A DNA stretch of 64,000 nt, from positions 2,303,285-2,367,284 of the forward strand of contig CALYLW010000041.1 in assembly GCA_944989445.1 (NCBI GenBank), in the 5' to 3' direction. Position 1 is the first letter of the stretch. The number at the start of each line of letters is the position of its first letter. Both the position numbers and the translations under genes were made by a program. A model generated the notes under the pieces. That model was not told where the DNA came from. It ran no database searches and saw only the letters and a program-made list of their open reading frames with translations. Source of the stretch: Ampullaceana balthica. Its lineage: Eukaryota > Mollusca > Gastropoda > Lymnaeidae. Positions 9,284 to 22,271 of the stretch are shown in pieces.

Positions 9284-10185
9284 TAGGGCTGTCAATATTG
9301 TTGAAAAATGCTGCCCGGGTACCCGTCCAAATTTCGAACGGGTACCCGGGTTACCCGATCGAAACATCACATAATTTTCCCCGTCATGACAATACTACCT
9401 ACCACCTTCCATGCACCTCATTTCATTCAGTAGCCACACGGCCGACGTCTTAGGGGCGCACATAAATGACGTCAAGCGATTTTGGCCAATTTTTACCCCC
9501 CCCCTTTTTCACAGGTTTTCACAAAAACTTAGAGCCCCCTCCAATATGACGTCACAAAGCTTTGTGCCCCCCCCCCTCCATAAAGGCCGTACTTCCTTTT
9601 TGAAAATGAGCATGTTTCAAATAACTTAATTGTCATTTAATTTTGTATCTAATGTGAAGTTGAACTCTAAAAATCGGTACACGCTTAAATTCATGTAAAA
9701 CGTCAATAAATAAATTGTAAGCAATCAAATATTTCATTGGAACTTTTATTTAAAGTTGCGCATTTTGATGTGACTTTACATTTATTCTTTAACACATCTC
9801 TCCCCCTCGTCACAAATGTGTGACTCCCTCCTCCCCTAGGTGCATAACGTGATTTATGAACGGGCCCTTATCCATCTTACACTGTTAGTAACTAATTTAT
9901 TGACTTTAAAAACTTACAAATTTTGGTGTATTATTAAAACCCCGTTAACAGATAGTTCTCATTAGACGTATTTCACAGCATATATTTGAAACAAAAATTT
10001 TCATTTGATACATGTAAATTGTTTCGCGAGCAGTAAATTAAACACAAAAAAGCCGCATGCCAGCCGAAGTTTGGTTAATATAGACATTGAAGCCACATTT
10101 TCACGGGTACCCGGGCGGAATTTTACTACCCGGGTAATCTCACGACAACGGGTACCCGGGTCCCGGGTACCCGTTGACAGGCCTA
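9284..10185. mobile_element. Non-autonomous hAT-like element, 902 bp, perfect 8-bp target duplication
   Basis: Ends are TAGGGCTGTCAA (left) and TTGACAGGCCTA (right). The octamer GTTGTCAG is present on both sides (9276-9283 and 10186-10193), as hAT transposons leave on insertion. Both subterminal regions carry several copies of the palindrome ACCCGGGTACCC, a likely transposase-binding or folding feature. No transposase remnant is visible inside. Two TGACGTCA sites lie at 9467-9474 and 9547-9554. Confidence 0.85.
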
Positions 10186-10569
10186 GTTGTCAGTCGAACC
10201 CCACGTAAATCTTTTTGCAAACCTTTTGGGGAAAATTCGATTAAGCTGGAAATCAGCTCATTACAGATTTTATGCGATGAAATATTTGGTTTTTTCTTCT
10301 AAAATTACCATATATAAATAGATATATTTCATCTATGTTTACCTTTATTAAAATATCTTAATGCTACAATGTATGAAAATTATTTGATTGTTTGATTGAG
10401 GATACATGCTGTGGATTGAAGCCAAACATAATATCTAATACTAAACTCATAATGTAATTTATTGTTATCATGATTATTATCTTATTTTGGTATAAGCTAC
10501 TGTAGATAAAGGACCTTGTAGAAAGTGACACTCACAGAAAACCTTTCTCCCCACATATTCACTCCAAAA

Positions 10570-10750
10570 CCTCACACAACTCCCATCTCCACACACCCTC
10601 GCACAACTCCCTACTCCACACACCCTCGCACAACTCCTTACTCCACACATCCTCGCCCAACGCCCTTTTCCCCACATCCTCGCCCAACGCCCTTTTCCCC
10701 ACATCCTCGCACAACGCCCTTTTCCCCACATCTTCACTCCACACCCTCCC
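10570..10750. repeat. Minisatellite, about 27-bp unit, 6-7 copies
   Basis: C-rich unit containing CCTCGCCCAACGCCC and TTCCCCACAT, with drift between early and late copies. Open frames on both strands here (up to 142 codons) are by-products of a unit length divisible by three. Confidence 0.85.
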
Positions 10751-11505
10751 CCCGCAACACATGTTATAAACGACATGCCGTCTATCCAGGTATCTTCTCT
10801 ATGCTCTGCGTTCGACATTTCCCCAGCACACCTCCACAGGAACATATCAACACAGCCAGAGAACGCTCCCCCCCCCCTAACACACACACATCCCGAGGAA
10901 AGCATCCAGAAAACAACAAATAATAACTTATAAAAGCAACAATTTCAACGATTTCCTATCCCGTCATGGTGAAGACATTGCGACACGTTGTATAATGACT
11001 GTCATTGTCTTGTCAATTGGTTCCGACTCCCTCCTGCCGCCTCCCTCTACCATTCCATAAAGACACGTTAATATTGCACACGGCATCGTATCATTGCATG
11101 TTGTTGAATGTCACCCATCGATACATCCTGGTTAAGGATTCCCTTGAGTTTTTAAAATATTATTTTGTTCTAAATAAAAGCAAAATTTAACGACTTTATT
11201 GAAAAGCAGCAACCATCCACCGTAATAACTTGTTTTCATTAATAATTCAAAATAAAATTTAAAATAAATGAACTGTTACATGTCGATAAATATATTAGCG
11301 TATTTCCCTTTCCTTGCGATTTTTCTCTCCCTTATAATTCTTTCTTTAATTTTTTTTTAAACTCATGTTTATCAAGTGTTTTAGTTTCATAGGACGCTTC
11401 TTTTTGAAGGCCGAGAACTTGATCGTGTCTATAAGACAAAGCGTTTGGCTCAACATTAACTGAATTATCTGACATATGGCACTGGCCTCTACTTTTGTTG
11501 ATTAT
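10751..11505. other. Intergenic, no gene seen
   Basis: C-rich at first, then AT-rich. No supported gene. Confidence 0.45.
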
Positions 11506-11506
11506 G

Positions 11507-13085
11507 TCAGTAATATGTAACCACGCTGTCTACCATATTTGTGTCAATGACATGTAACCACGTTGTAGACCATATTTGTGTCGATGACATGTAACCACGT
11601 TGTATACCATATTTATGTGGATGACATGTAACCACGTTGTATACCATATTTGTGTCAATGACATGTAAGCATATTGTCTACCATATTTGTGTCAATGACA
11701 TGTAAGCACATTGTCTACCATATTTGTGTCAATGACATGTAAGCACATTGTCTACCATATTTGTGTCAATGATATGTAAGCACATTGTCTACCATATATG
11801 TGTCAATGACATGTAAACACGTTGTCTACCATATTTGTGTCAATGACATGTAAGCACATTTTCTGCCTTATTTGTGTCAATGACATGTAAGCACAGTGTA
11901 TGTCATATTTGTGTCAATGACATGTAAGCACATTGTCTGCCATATTTGTGTCAATGACATGTAAACACGTTGTCTACCATATTTGTGTCAATGACATGTA
12001 AGCACATTGTCTACCATATTTGTGTCAATGACATGTAAGCACATTGTCTACCATATTTGTGTCAATGACATGTAAACACGTTGTCTACCATATTTGTGTC
12101 AATGACATGTAAGCACATTGTCTACCATATTTGTGTCAATGACATGTAAGCACATTGTCTACCATATTTGTGTCAATGATATATAAGCACATTGTCTACC
12201 ATATTTGTGTCAATGACATGTAAACACGTTGTCTACCATATTTGTTTCAATGACATGTAGACACATTGTCTGCCTTATTTGTGTCAATGACATGTAAGCA
12301 CAGTGTATGCCTTATTTGTGTCAATGACATGTAAGCACAGTGTATGCCATATTTGTGTCAATGATATGTAAGCACATTGTCTGCCATATTTGTGTCAATG
12401 ACATGTAAGCACATTGTCTACCATATTTGTGTCAATGACATGTAAACACGTTGTCTACCATATTTGTGTCAATGACATGTAACCACGTTGTATACCATAT
12501 TTGTGTCGATGACATGTAACCACGTTGTATACCATATTTGTGTCAATGACATGTAAGCATATTGTCTAGCATATTTGTGTCAATGACATGTAACCACGTT
12601 GTCTACTATATTTGTGTCAATGACATTTAAGCACATTGTCTACCATATTTGTGTCAATGACATGTAAGCACATTATCTACCATATTTGTGTCAATGACAT
12701 GTAAGCACATTGTCTACTATATTTTTGTCAATGACATTTAAGCACATTGTCTACCATATTTGTGTCAATGACATGTAAGCACGTTGTCTACCATATTTGT
12801 GTCAATGACATGTAAGCACATTGTCTACCATATTTGTGTCAATGACATGTAATCACATTGTCTACCATATTTGTGTCAATGACATGTAAGCACATTGTCT
12901 ACCATACTTGTGTCAATGACATGTAAGCACATTGTCTACCATACTTGTGTCAATGACATGTAAGCACATTGTCTACCATACTTGTGTCAATGACATGTAA
13001 GCAGATTGTCTACCATACTTGTTTCAATGACATGTAAGCACATTGTCTACCATACTTGTGTCAATGACATTTTAGTTACATTGTC
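11507..13085. repeat. Minisatellite, 37-bp unit, about 42 copies
   Basis: Unit built from TTTGTGTCAATGACATGTAA and GCACATTGTCTACCA. Copies differ at a few recurrent positions (AAGCACATTG, AACCACGTTG, AAACACGTTG), and variants recur in blocks, which points to block duplication. Degenerate units continue to about 13220. Confidence 0.95.
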
Positions 13086-13383
13086 TACCATTGTTACGTT
13101 AGTGACATGAAAACACATCCATTACTATCACTATCGATCAATGACAGGGAACCACAGTGTCTATCATTTTTTTGTCTATAACATTAAAGCACAGTGTCTA
13201 ACGTTGTTGTGTCAGTGACACTAGACCACAATCTGCTGCTATGGGCATGTAAATGGCCTGAGTCGTCGAATATCCACAATCTGTGGGCAAATGGAGAAGT
13301 TGATAACGTAACAATAAGAGACATGGTCCTCTTACTGTGTGACACTGGGAGGAGATAGAGTACACGACATACATGCGAGAGAG

Positions 13384-13395
13384 GGTTAGAGTTGA

Positions 13396-13446
<51 letters not shown>

Positions 13447-13455
13447 AGAGGGAGA
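13384..13455. repeat. (GA)n microsatellite
   Basis: Almost pure GA run preceded by GTGTGTGTGAGAG. Confidence 0.9.
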
Positions 13456-13529
13456 TAAGAGGTAGAGGAGAAGTGATGAAGCGCTCTGTTAAATTTCGCC
13501 GTTTAAAAGTCAATGTCGCACTTAACAGC

Positions 13530-13716
13530 TGGGAATGGTGTAGTCAGTGACACTTGTCCATGGGAATGGTGTTGTCAGTGACACGTGTCCATGGGAATGG
13601 TGTTGTCAGTGACACGTGTCCATGGGAGTGGTGTTGTCAGTGACACGTGTCCATGGGAATGGTGTTGTCAGTGACACGTGTCCATGGGAATGGTGTTGTC
13701 AGTGACATGTGTCCAG
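13530..13716. repeat. Minisatellite, 31-bp unit, 6 copies
   Basis: Unit contains GGGAATGGTGTTGTCAG and the palindrome GACACGTGTC. Nearly identical copies. Confidence 0.9.
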
Positions 13717-14207
13717 AATCGAAAGCCACAAAGAATGAGAGAGTTATAATGTAGAGAAGACCTTGAAAGAAAACGATGACGTAGAACAATTAGTAGAAAG
13801 CTGGTATTTTGAAAAGTTCATATACAGATGAATTACTTTAAGAAAAAGACCAGATCGGGACTCCCAGTAAGAACAAGAAAATAGTTACATTGTGTATCGG
13901 GGGTAGGTTTAGTACCACACAAGACGAAACGAGAATTTCACCCCAGCCACAGGCAATATTTTACACGAACCAATGTCAGCATTTGGCATAAAATATCAAT
14001 TTTAAACATATTTTAAAAAATCCATCGCCCGGGGTCACATGCTTCCCTATTCCAACGCGACTTATTATACTAACGAAGGGAACCGAATATGTCGGGCGGG
14101 AGGAAGAGGGGTGGGGGCTAGTTTTTGATGATTCGTACTGCAAGTATAGTGTTAAACTAGATAAAAGTAATTAAAAAACAGAAATATAGAAAGAGAGAGT
14201 GGTTACT

Positions 14208-14213
14208 GATCCC

Positions 14214-14244
<31 letters not shown>

Positions 14245-14254
14245 TTACTGATCC

Positions 14255-14306
<52 letters not shown>

Positions 14307-14342
14307 TTACTGATCCCTGAGAGAGAGAGAGAGAGAGAGAGG
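14208..14342. repeat. Compound (GA)n microsatellite with GTGGTTACTGATCCC spacers
   Basis: GA runs separated by repeated copies of GTGGTTACTGATCCC, so a GA-containing unit was itself duplicated. Confidence 0.85.
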
Positions 14343-15290
14343 GATTGCTTTTGATGGAGATGGAGGGGTGTTCATGGATGACTGAGTGAAAGAGAGAAAG
14401 TAAAGAAACGAGAGATAAGAGTAGTTACAGGGGTGGATACGTATGGACTTTGAGAGTGGATTAACGGAGGGAAAGAGAGGTCAAGTCATAAAAAAGACTG
14501 AAGGAAGGAAGGAGATAGAGAGGGGGAGATGTTTGATAAGATGACAATAGCTGTTCAAACAGGCCGACCTCGTCGCTGTGTCTGAAGACTTAGATCAATA
14601 TCACACGAGTTTTGTTAAAGGGCTTAACTCCGCTTCCCTTAGATTTAATTCCTCTGTTCAAAGTCATTTTGATTTCCAATACTCAATTCACAAGCCGAGG
14701 CTAAGACCGAGTTTTCAAGACGTTTGAAAAAAAAACGAGTATTAAAAGCAAAAATCAGACGTTATTCAATGAAGATTAACTTCTTCAAATAAAAAAGTAA
14801 AGGAAAAGGGATAAATAGGATTAAACATGAAGGACGCAAACGATTCAAAATAAATTCCTGTTTATGTAATGTGTTTATAATGATGTCGTTAGTAATAGAG
14901 GTAAGGGAAAGACAAAATATGACATGATGTCTTTCCATCACGGTGGAGGTCTCAATTGTCAGGGGAAGAAAAATAGTGTCTTATGTCATGAAAAAAAAAC
15001 CTTTTGTATATTCATATGGAATAGGACTTGGATAAATCTTTTAATACTTAATACTGAACAACTTGGGTCACGATAAATAACATTGGATAACGTGATGAAT
15101 GAGGTTGTACCCGAATTGCTCCGACCTTTCAAGGGTTGAAAAACAGCTTGGTCTCCATCTCCTCCCCCCCCCCACACACACACTTTTATTTACGCCTCCT
15201 CGTACCCGTTTTCCGTTTCAAAATTATCCTGTAAATTTAAGGGGAATACATTTATCTAAAAATTATTTGGGGTAAACATTAGAGTCTAGA
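14343..15290. other. Intergenic, no gene seen
   Basis: Purine-rich near the GA tract, then AT-rich. No gene supported. Confidence 0.45.
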
Positions 15291-15296
15291 CTGTCC

Positions 15297-15602
15297 AGGT
15301 CAGTACACTGTCCATGTCAGTACACTGTCCATGTCAGTACACTGTCCATGTCAGTACACTGTCCATGTCAGTACACCGTCCATGTCAGTACACTGTCCAT
15401 GTCAGTACGCTGTCCATGTCAGTACACTGTCCATGTCAGTACACTGCCCATGACAGTACACTGCCCATGTCAGTACACTGTCCATGTCAGTACACTGTCC
15501 ATGTCAGTACACTGTCCATGTCAGTACACTGTCCATGTCAGTACACTGTCCATGTCAGTACACTGTCCATGTCAGTACACTGTCCATGTCAGTACACTGT
15601 TT
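15297..15602. repeat. Minisatellite, 17-bp unit, about 18 copies
   Basis: Unit AGTACACTGTCCATGTC. Because 17 is not divisible by three, three units form a 17-codon super-period and several frames stay open. These frames are artefacts of the repeat. Confidence 0.95.
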
Positions 15603-15667
15603 GCTCCTGCCCCAACACGTCCATGTTATCTAAAGGCGAACCGGTCTTCTTTATGCTAAGTGTTTGA

Positions 15668-16025
15668 CTTCAAATCATTACTAAAGCATGACCATTTCAA
15701 GTCATTACTAAAGCATGACCATTTCAAGTCATTACTGAAGCATGACCATTTCAAGTCATTACTAAAGCATGATCATTTTAAGTCATTAATAAAGCATGAC
15801 CATTTCAAGTCATTACTAAAGTATGGCCGTTTCAAGTCATTACTAAAGCATGACCATTTCAAGTCATTACTAAAGCATGACCATTTCAAGTCATTACTAA
15901 AGCATGACCATTTCAAGTCATTACTAAAGCATGACCATTTCAAGTCATTACTGAAGCATGACCATTTCAAGTCATTACTAAAGCATGACCATTTCAAGTC
16001 ATTACTAAAGCATGACCATTTCAAG
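15668..16025. repeat. Minisatellite, 27-bp unit, 13 copies
   Basis: Unit contains TCATTACTAAAGCATGACC and ATTTCAAG. Translates as a 9-residue period (HDHFKSLLK) for 147 codons, but there is no gene context. It lies 66 bp after an unrelated 17-bp array. Confidence 0.95.
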
Positions 16026-16660
16026 GAGGATGAGTCAATTCTAGGAAGTCTCAAGTCATATTTCATCGGCGGTGAGGAGAGGATGTCAAAAACAACAACT
16101 TGAGAACCACTGAGCTTGAGGTCGGTCATATACTAAATGTTGATATGTTACGGCCAAATTTGGAAGTTCTGCCAGTTCCCGAATAACAAATTAGTTTATA
16201 TAACAGGCTATAACAAATCCGTTTTATATCAATTTACAAAAAATCTTTTTTTATAACAAGTTTTGCAAATTATTTTAGATAAAAGGTTGAATTAATTATA
16301 ATAGATAACAATTTATAACAGGTTATAACTTATGACAGTAACAAGATTTTTTTAAAACAAATATAATGTGCTCTTTAAATTAAACATCGCTTTAAACTCT
16401 CTCTGTCAGACACACGTTTAGGTGAGGCTGTGCATCCAAAATAAACGTGCTGTACGTGAGGGCAACCATCGCCCTATGTGATGTCTGCGCAATCCGATAT
16501 ATTAACATAACGTTGCAAATTGTGAAGTAAATATTAGCCCCTGTGTGTGTCGAGGGGTCTGCGGGAGCTGCTGTTGATGTTTCAAAATCAGTCGTAAAAT
16601 CCCTCAGCAATAACCGTGCCGTTAAAATGTTTCCTCGTAGCCAACACCCTCGTGGTTGAT
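16026..16660. other. Intergenic, no gene seen
   Basis: AT-rich, with several TTATAACA/TAACAGG words between 16200 and 16340 but no clear array and no gene. Confidence 0.45.
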
Positions 16661-16662
16661 AT

Positions 16663-17165
16663 CTGTGAATGCCATCTTTACACCTGACCTCCCGATAGGG
16701 TCTCGTCATGTTTTACACCTGACCTCCCGACAGGGTCTCGTCATGTTTTACACCTGACCTCCTGATAGGGTCTCGTCATGTTTTACACCTGACCTCCTGA
16801 TAGGGTCTCGTCATGTTTTACACCTGACCTCCCGATAGGGTCTCGTCATGTTTTACACCTGACCTCCCGATAGGGTCTCGTCATGTTTTACACCTGACCT
16901 CCCGATAGGGTCTCGTCATGTTTTACACCTGACCTCCCGATAGGGTCTCGTCATGTTTTACACCTGACCCCCGATAGGGTCTCGTCATGTTTTACACCTG
17001 ACCTCCCGATAGGGTCTCGTCATGTTTTACACCTGACCTCCCGATAGGGTATCGTCATGTTTTACACCTGACCTCCCGATAGGGTCTCGTCATGTTTTAC
17101 ACCTGACCTCCCGATAGAATCTCGTCATGTTTTACACCTGACCCCCAGATAGGATCTTGTCATTT
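16663..17165. repeat. Minisatellite, 35-bp unit, about 14 copies
   Basis: Unit contains TTTTACACCTGACCTCCCGA and TAGGGTCTCGTCATG. Highly uniform in the middle, degenerate at the right edge. Confidence 0.95.
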
Positions 17166-17749
17166 TTTCCTATGCTCACCTGGGTGGATGACTCATACAT
17201 CTTTATGCCACGTGTTCCTAACGAACTGTAAGATTTTGCAGAACTTTAAGGTGTTACACTCTTTAAATCAATGCCATTGCGTATTGAAGCCTCAGAGCCA
17301 CTATCATGTCGGCATAGGTAGTGGGTGGGGGGGGGGAGCAGTGGGGTAAATGTATGATAACTCCTGATCTCCACGGGGGTAATTATTTTATACATAAAAC
17401 TCGTCTGTAAACACGCACCGCTTCGTGCTGTAGATGTATAGAGGGTTGACATCACATGTGAATTTATCACTGATATGTTTTGACTGCAAAAACAATAGAG
17501 CTGAAGTATGAATATTTTTTTTCATCTCAACTCAGTGTATGATTCTTTCTGTTGAATTAAAATTTTAGTATGGTAATAAACAATTAATCTATTTTAAAAC
17601 TAACAACACAATTTTCTTTAATGAGCCTCGATAATCTTTGCCAGATTAAGCCTCAGAGGAAGAGTTTACACATTTTAATAAGACGGGATACCGATAATTA
17701 CAAACACATTTGTTGAAATATTAGCTTAAAACCCGCCCCACCAGCCACA

Positions 17750-18620
17750 CAATCTAACACCCCCCACCCTTTTTCCCTATCCCATTCCGACCTCAAAACT
17801 TGTCAAATCCATGAAAAAATCGACAAAGCGAGACAACCCCTTGGTGAAATGCAATCCCACCGAGTCCCGGCTTGTTACTGCCCCTGTCCACCTTTCTCGC
17901 CCTCAGAGGGCGCCACGACAGATTAGAAACGCGATCTCGCCAAGCGGGGAGGGGGGGTGGGGTAATCCCCTGAGACAAAAGATGGCGAGAGTGGCTTGCG
18001 GGCGGCCATAATTGTTTTTGCCGCTTCTCTAACCGTCCGACCGCTTGCCGCGCGTCTCTGGTGCGATATTCTCATTGATTATCGGAGAAAACTCGACAGC
18101 CAGAGGAGAGGGCGAATTCCATCCCAAATTCTTTAACGACCTGTCCCTCGTCACACCCTCGCCTAGACTGGAACCGGTCCGCCGCTGTGACAAGCATACA
18201 GGCCGGGAAAATTAATTCCTCAAGTGATTAAAACTCAGAGACCCGGGGATTCGAATGCAGTTCGTAATTTCGGGAGCTTTGGCTTGAAAGGATTTAACGC
18301 GCGGGTCTCACCGCGGCCTCCCTCCTCCGCCTCAGCCCCCCTCCCCCTCAGCCCTCCCTCCCGATCTTCTGTCGCCGATGTAAATGAAATTCATGAATAA
18401 ATAGAGGGCGAAATCATTTTACTCCTGTGTTGTCGATTCTGAACAGGTCTCGCCTGAAAATGTCGTCTAGCGCATGGGTTGGAAAAGTTCGGCCTTCGGA
18501 CAACAACCGGTCCACGAGCCCAGTCCATACCGCCCGTGAGGTCAATAGTTATTTCGGAGTCACAAAAGGAGGTGCATGTAACGATAATGGTTCGGGGTGA
18601 GCTACGCGAGGCTTTTAGAG
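17750..18620. other. GC-rich, CpG-containing island of unknown role
   Basis: Base composition rises well above the neighbourhood, with many CpG (for example CCGCTTGCCGCGCGTCTC), then a block with ATTGATTATCGG and AATTCATGAATAAATAG. No long frame with coding character was found. It could be a promoter, a first exon or a conserved regulatory element. This is inference from composition alone. Confidence 0.3.
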
Positions 18621-19071
18621 ATGGGTGAAAACATCATTACTGAATACAATATGGGTTCAAACTAACATATAAAATGTCAAATCTATTCAAAGAACAGGTG
18701 TATTTGTTCAACAATTGCAGGCTGACTGATTAAGACTGAGGCCATTGATAAATAAATGAATGTAAACATGTAAACTATTTGAGATACGACCAAATACTAA
18801 GACTTAGCTAATATTCGTTTTGTCAAATAATTTCCATTTATTACTGGTTTTAAAATATATTTTTTTGAATTTTGAAGTATTTTTTATTACTATGTATGTT
18901 TTACTCAAAAGATTATGCCACCTCTTTTTCTCGAAGACAGAATCGTATTATATCCTCTTTATGTTATAAACAAGTTGAGATGTATGGGTCATATCTTTAC
19001 AACTGGAATTTTTAGACAAAACCATGTGACCCCCCTTGAGCCTGATGAAATCTTCTTACCGCCATTTTTGG

Positions 19072-19985
19072 TCCAGTGGTCAGTAGACCTATTGCAACAA
19101 AGTCATGAGTCTTCTTACACACCCCTCTGATCCAAAGGTCAGTAGACCTATTCCAACAAAGACATGAGTCATCTTACACACCCCTCTGATCCAGTGGTCA
19201 GTAGACCTATTCCAACAAAGACATGAGTCATCTTACACACCCCTCTGATCAAGTGGTCAGTAGACCTATTCCAACAAAGACATGAGTCATCTTACAGACC
19301 CCACTGATCCAGTGGTCAGTAGACCTATTCCAACAAAGACATGAGTCATCTTACACACCCCTCTGATCCAGTGGTCAGTAGACCTATTCCACCAAAGACA
19401 CAAGTCTTCTTGCACACCCCTCTGATCCAGTGGTCAGTAGACCTATTCCAACAAAGACATGAGTCTTCTTGCACGCCCCTCTGATCCAGTGGTCAGTAGA
19501 CCTATTCCAACAAAGACATGAGTCATCTTACACACCCCTCTGATCCAGTGGTCAGTAGACCTATTCCAACAAAGACATGAGTCTTCTTGCACGCCCCTCT
19601 GATCCAGTGGTCAGTAGACCTATTCCAACAAAGACATGAGTCATCTTACACACCCCTCTGATCCAGTGGTCAGTAGACCTATTCCAATAAAGACATGAGT
19701 CTTCTTGCACGCCCCTCTGATCCAGTGGTCAGTAGACCTATTCCAACAAAGACATGAGTCATCTTACACACCCCTCTGATCCAAAGGTCAGTAGACCTAT
19801 TCCAACAAAGACATGAGTCATCTTACACACCCCTCTGATCCAGTGGTCAGTAGACCTATTCCAACAAAGACATGAGTCATCTTACACACCCCTCTGATCC
19901 AGTGGTCAGTAGACCTATTCCAACAAAAACATGAGTCATCTTACACACCCCTCTGATCAAGTGGTCAGTAGACCTATTGCAACAT
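19072..19985. repeat. Minisatellite, 59-bp unit, about 15 copies
   Basis: Unit contains GATCCAGTGGTCAGTAGACC and TATTCCAACAAAGACATGAG. Between about 19440 and 19760 two variants alternate (TCTTCTTGCACGC and TCATCTTACACAC), giving a 118-bp dimer period. Confidence 0.95.
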
Positions 19986-20309
19986 TGCTTCTCAGCAACC
20001 CCTTCTGGTTCAACATTTAATAGCCACACCCAAACAAAGAAATGAGTCTTCACACGTTGTCCACACATGTGATCCCACCGCTCGTCTGTTTGCGGGCAGT
20101 GACTTAATTATTAAGATTTGCCTCAGCGACAATGCAATTATTGAACGTCCCGAAGGTATGGCCTTCATGTGTACAAGATGATTAGATCCACGTTGGCTGT
20201 GTTCATAATTTGTAGATACACTTCGTCACACCCTTTGTGAATACTCCATATAATGTATATTTTATATGTGCATGGTCCCTGTGGTATTCGACGTCTATGT
20301 TATATTTGC

Positions 20310-21035
20310 ATATTCCCTGTGGTTTGTGCTGTCTGAGTGTCCCCTCTGTCCTTGTTCATATTCCCTGTGGTTTGTGCTGTCTGAGTGTCCCCTCTGTCCT
20401 TGTTCATATTCCCTGTGGTTTGTGCTGTCTGAGTGTCCCCTCTGTCCTTGTTCATATTCCCTGTGGTTTGTGCTGTCTGAGTGTCCCCTCTGTCCTTGTT
20501 CATATTCCCTGTGGTTTGTGCTGTCTGAGTGTCCCCTCTGTCCTTGTTCATATTCCCTGTGGTTTGTGCTGTCTGAGTGTCCCCTCTGTCCTTGTTCATA
20601 TTCCCTGTGGTTTGTGCTGTCTGAGTGTCCCCTCTGTCCTTGTTCATATTCCCTGTGGTTTGTGCTGTCTGAGTGTCCCCTCTGTCCTTGTTCATATTCC
20701 CTGTGGTTTGTGCTGTCTGAGTGTCCCCTCTGTCCTTGTTCATATTCCCTGTGGTTTGTGCTGTCTGAGTGTCCCCTCTGTCCTTGTTCATATTCCCTGT
20801 GGTTTGTGCTGTCTGAGTGTCCCCTCTGTCCTTGTTCATATTCCCTGTGGTTTGTGCTGTCTGAGTGTCCCCTCTGTCCTTGTTCATATTCCCTGTGGTT
20901 TGTGCTGTCTGAGTGTCCCCTCTGTCCTTGTTCATATTCCCTGTGGTTTGTGCTGTCTGAGTGTCCCCTCTGTCGTTGTTCATATTCCCTGTGGTTTGTG
21001 CTGTCTGAGTGTCCCCTCTGTCCCTGTTCATATCC
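20310..21035. repeat. Minisatellite, 48-bp unit, 15 nearly identical copies
   Basis: Unit contains CCCTGTGGTTTGTGCTGTCT and GAGTGTCCCCTCTGTCC. Copies are almost perfect; only the last two vary. Because 48 is divisible by three, frames of 243-273 codons are open on both strands with 16-residue periods. No start, splice or flanking coding context supports a protein. Confidence 0.95.
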
Positions 21036-21639
21036 CTGAGAGAAGATTTTTTAATTGATTTAAAAAAAAAGTAATCATTTTCCTTCTTTCTGTGAAAATA
21101 TTTAATTTTTTAGATATTCATATAAATGCCTATATTAAGTAAGATACATTTTTCATGAGGATAATGATATTTATAAAACCCAAGATACCCAAGATACATA
21201 TTTTTTTTACTAATCCCAAATTTAGAAATCTAGATTAACCATAATAAATATATTTAGCTTAACCCCATATAATATATTTATAAAATGCCCAATAAAGATA
21301 TCGAAATTTGTAACGCTGTTAGGTGGCGCTGCGATCAACATAATAAAATTACTGCACCAAAAATAACACTTTTCGAACGTTCTGCATAAAATTGTTCAAT
21401 ATGATAAAAAATGAATCAAATAAAAAATAAGTTAAAGTTATGTATTAGATTATTTATTATTCTGATGTGTATTTTTTGAAAATTAATAGATTTCAGCTGA
21501 AATGTTTTCATTTTGAAAACTTCCGTCATTATTGACAGGTTACACTAGTTTAGAATAATTCAAACAAGTAATAAATAATCGAATGAGTATTTAAACGCAA
21601 TTTCCAAAAACAATTTCCGATTATTTGTTCAAGGGAAAT

Positions 21640-22271
21640 TAGGGCTGCGGAAATTAACGATTAATTTCTTGATTAATCGTTAAAATTTTTTATCGATTAA
21701 AATTATTTTCATCGATAAAAATTCGATTAAAATTACAGAAAATATTTATAATATTTAAAAAAAATTATTAATCAATAATTAATTATTAATACTTAATAAT
21801 AATTTATATATTTTTTTACGTACAAACTTCTCCCGCGTAATATTAAAATTTATTTTATTACTTTATGTGGACTGGCAGACGTCAACTAAAAAATGGCTGA
21901 CAGCATCAGTGCAGTTAAATTTAAACATATTACAAAAAAGTTGAGCAAAAATTTTGCTTTTAAGCTAACTGTGGATGGCAAAGTCAAAGATGGTGAAAAA
22001 GTTTACTTTGTTCACTGCCATAAACAATTCTCCCTTAAATGATCAAATACATCGCTGACGTACAACCTTCAGCATAAACATCCGATCAAGTATCAACACA
22101 TTGTCATAAAATTTAGTTCAAAATATTCTTAATTTTCAATGTCCGTGAGAAATGTTCAGTTTAATGACATCATAAATTTCTATTTTTGGCTTTAATCGAA
22201 ATTATCGATTAATTAATCAATAATTTTTCAAAAGTTAACGATTAGATTTAAATTAATCGATAACAGCCCTA
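21640..22271. mobile_element. hAT-derived element (TAGGGCTGCGG family), copy 1, with BED-finger remnant
   Basis: Left end TAGGGCTGCGGAAATTAACG, right end ATCGATAACAGCCCTA, each followed inward by ATTAATCG-rich inverted repeats. Flanks AGGGAAAT and AGGAAAT resemble a duplication damaged by one base. Inside, a 49-codon frame from 21893 to a stop at 22040 and its continuation resemble the BED zinc-finger start of a hAT transposase (FKLTVDGK, VYFVHCHKQFS, then TSLTYNLQHKHP). One Cys and one His of the finger appear to be lost and a stop cuts it, so it is dead. Confidence 0.8.

Noticed and set aside
10005..10208. 67-codon frame at the right end of the hAT element
   Set aside because: Runs through the palindromic terminus and beyond the element border, so it is chance.
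11507..13085. Possible CRISPR array
   Set aside because: Units are contiguous without unique spacers, and the genome is eukaryotic.
15660..16129. HDHFKSLLK repeat frame and its opposite-strand partner
   Set aside because: 27-bp minisatellite; no gene context.
20237..21058. Open frames of 273, 257 and 243 codons on both strands
   Set aside because: Produced by a 48-bp tandem repeat; three frames are open together, which is not gene-like.
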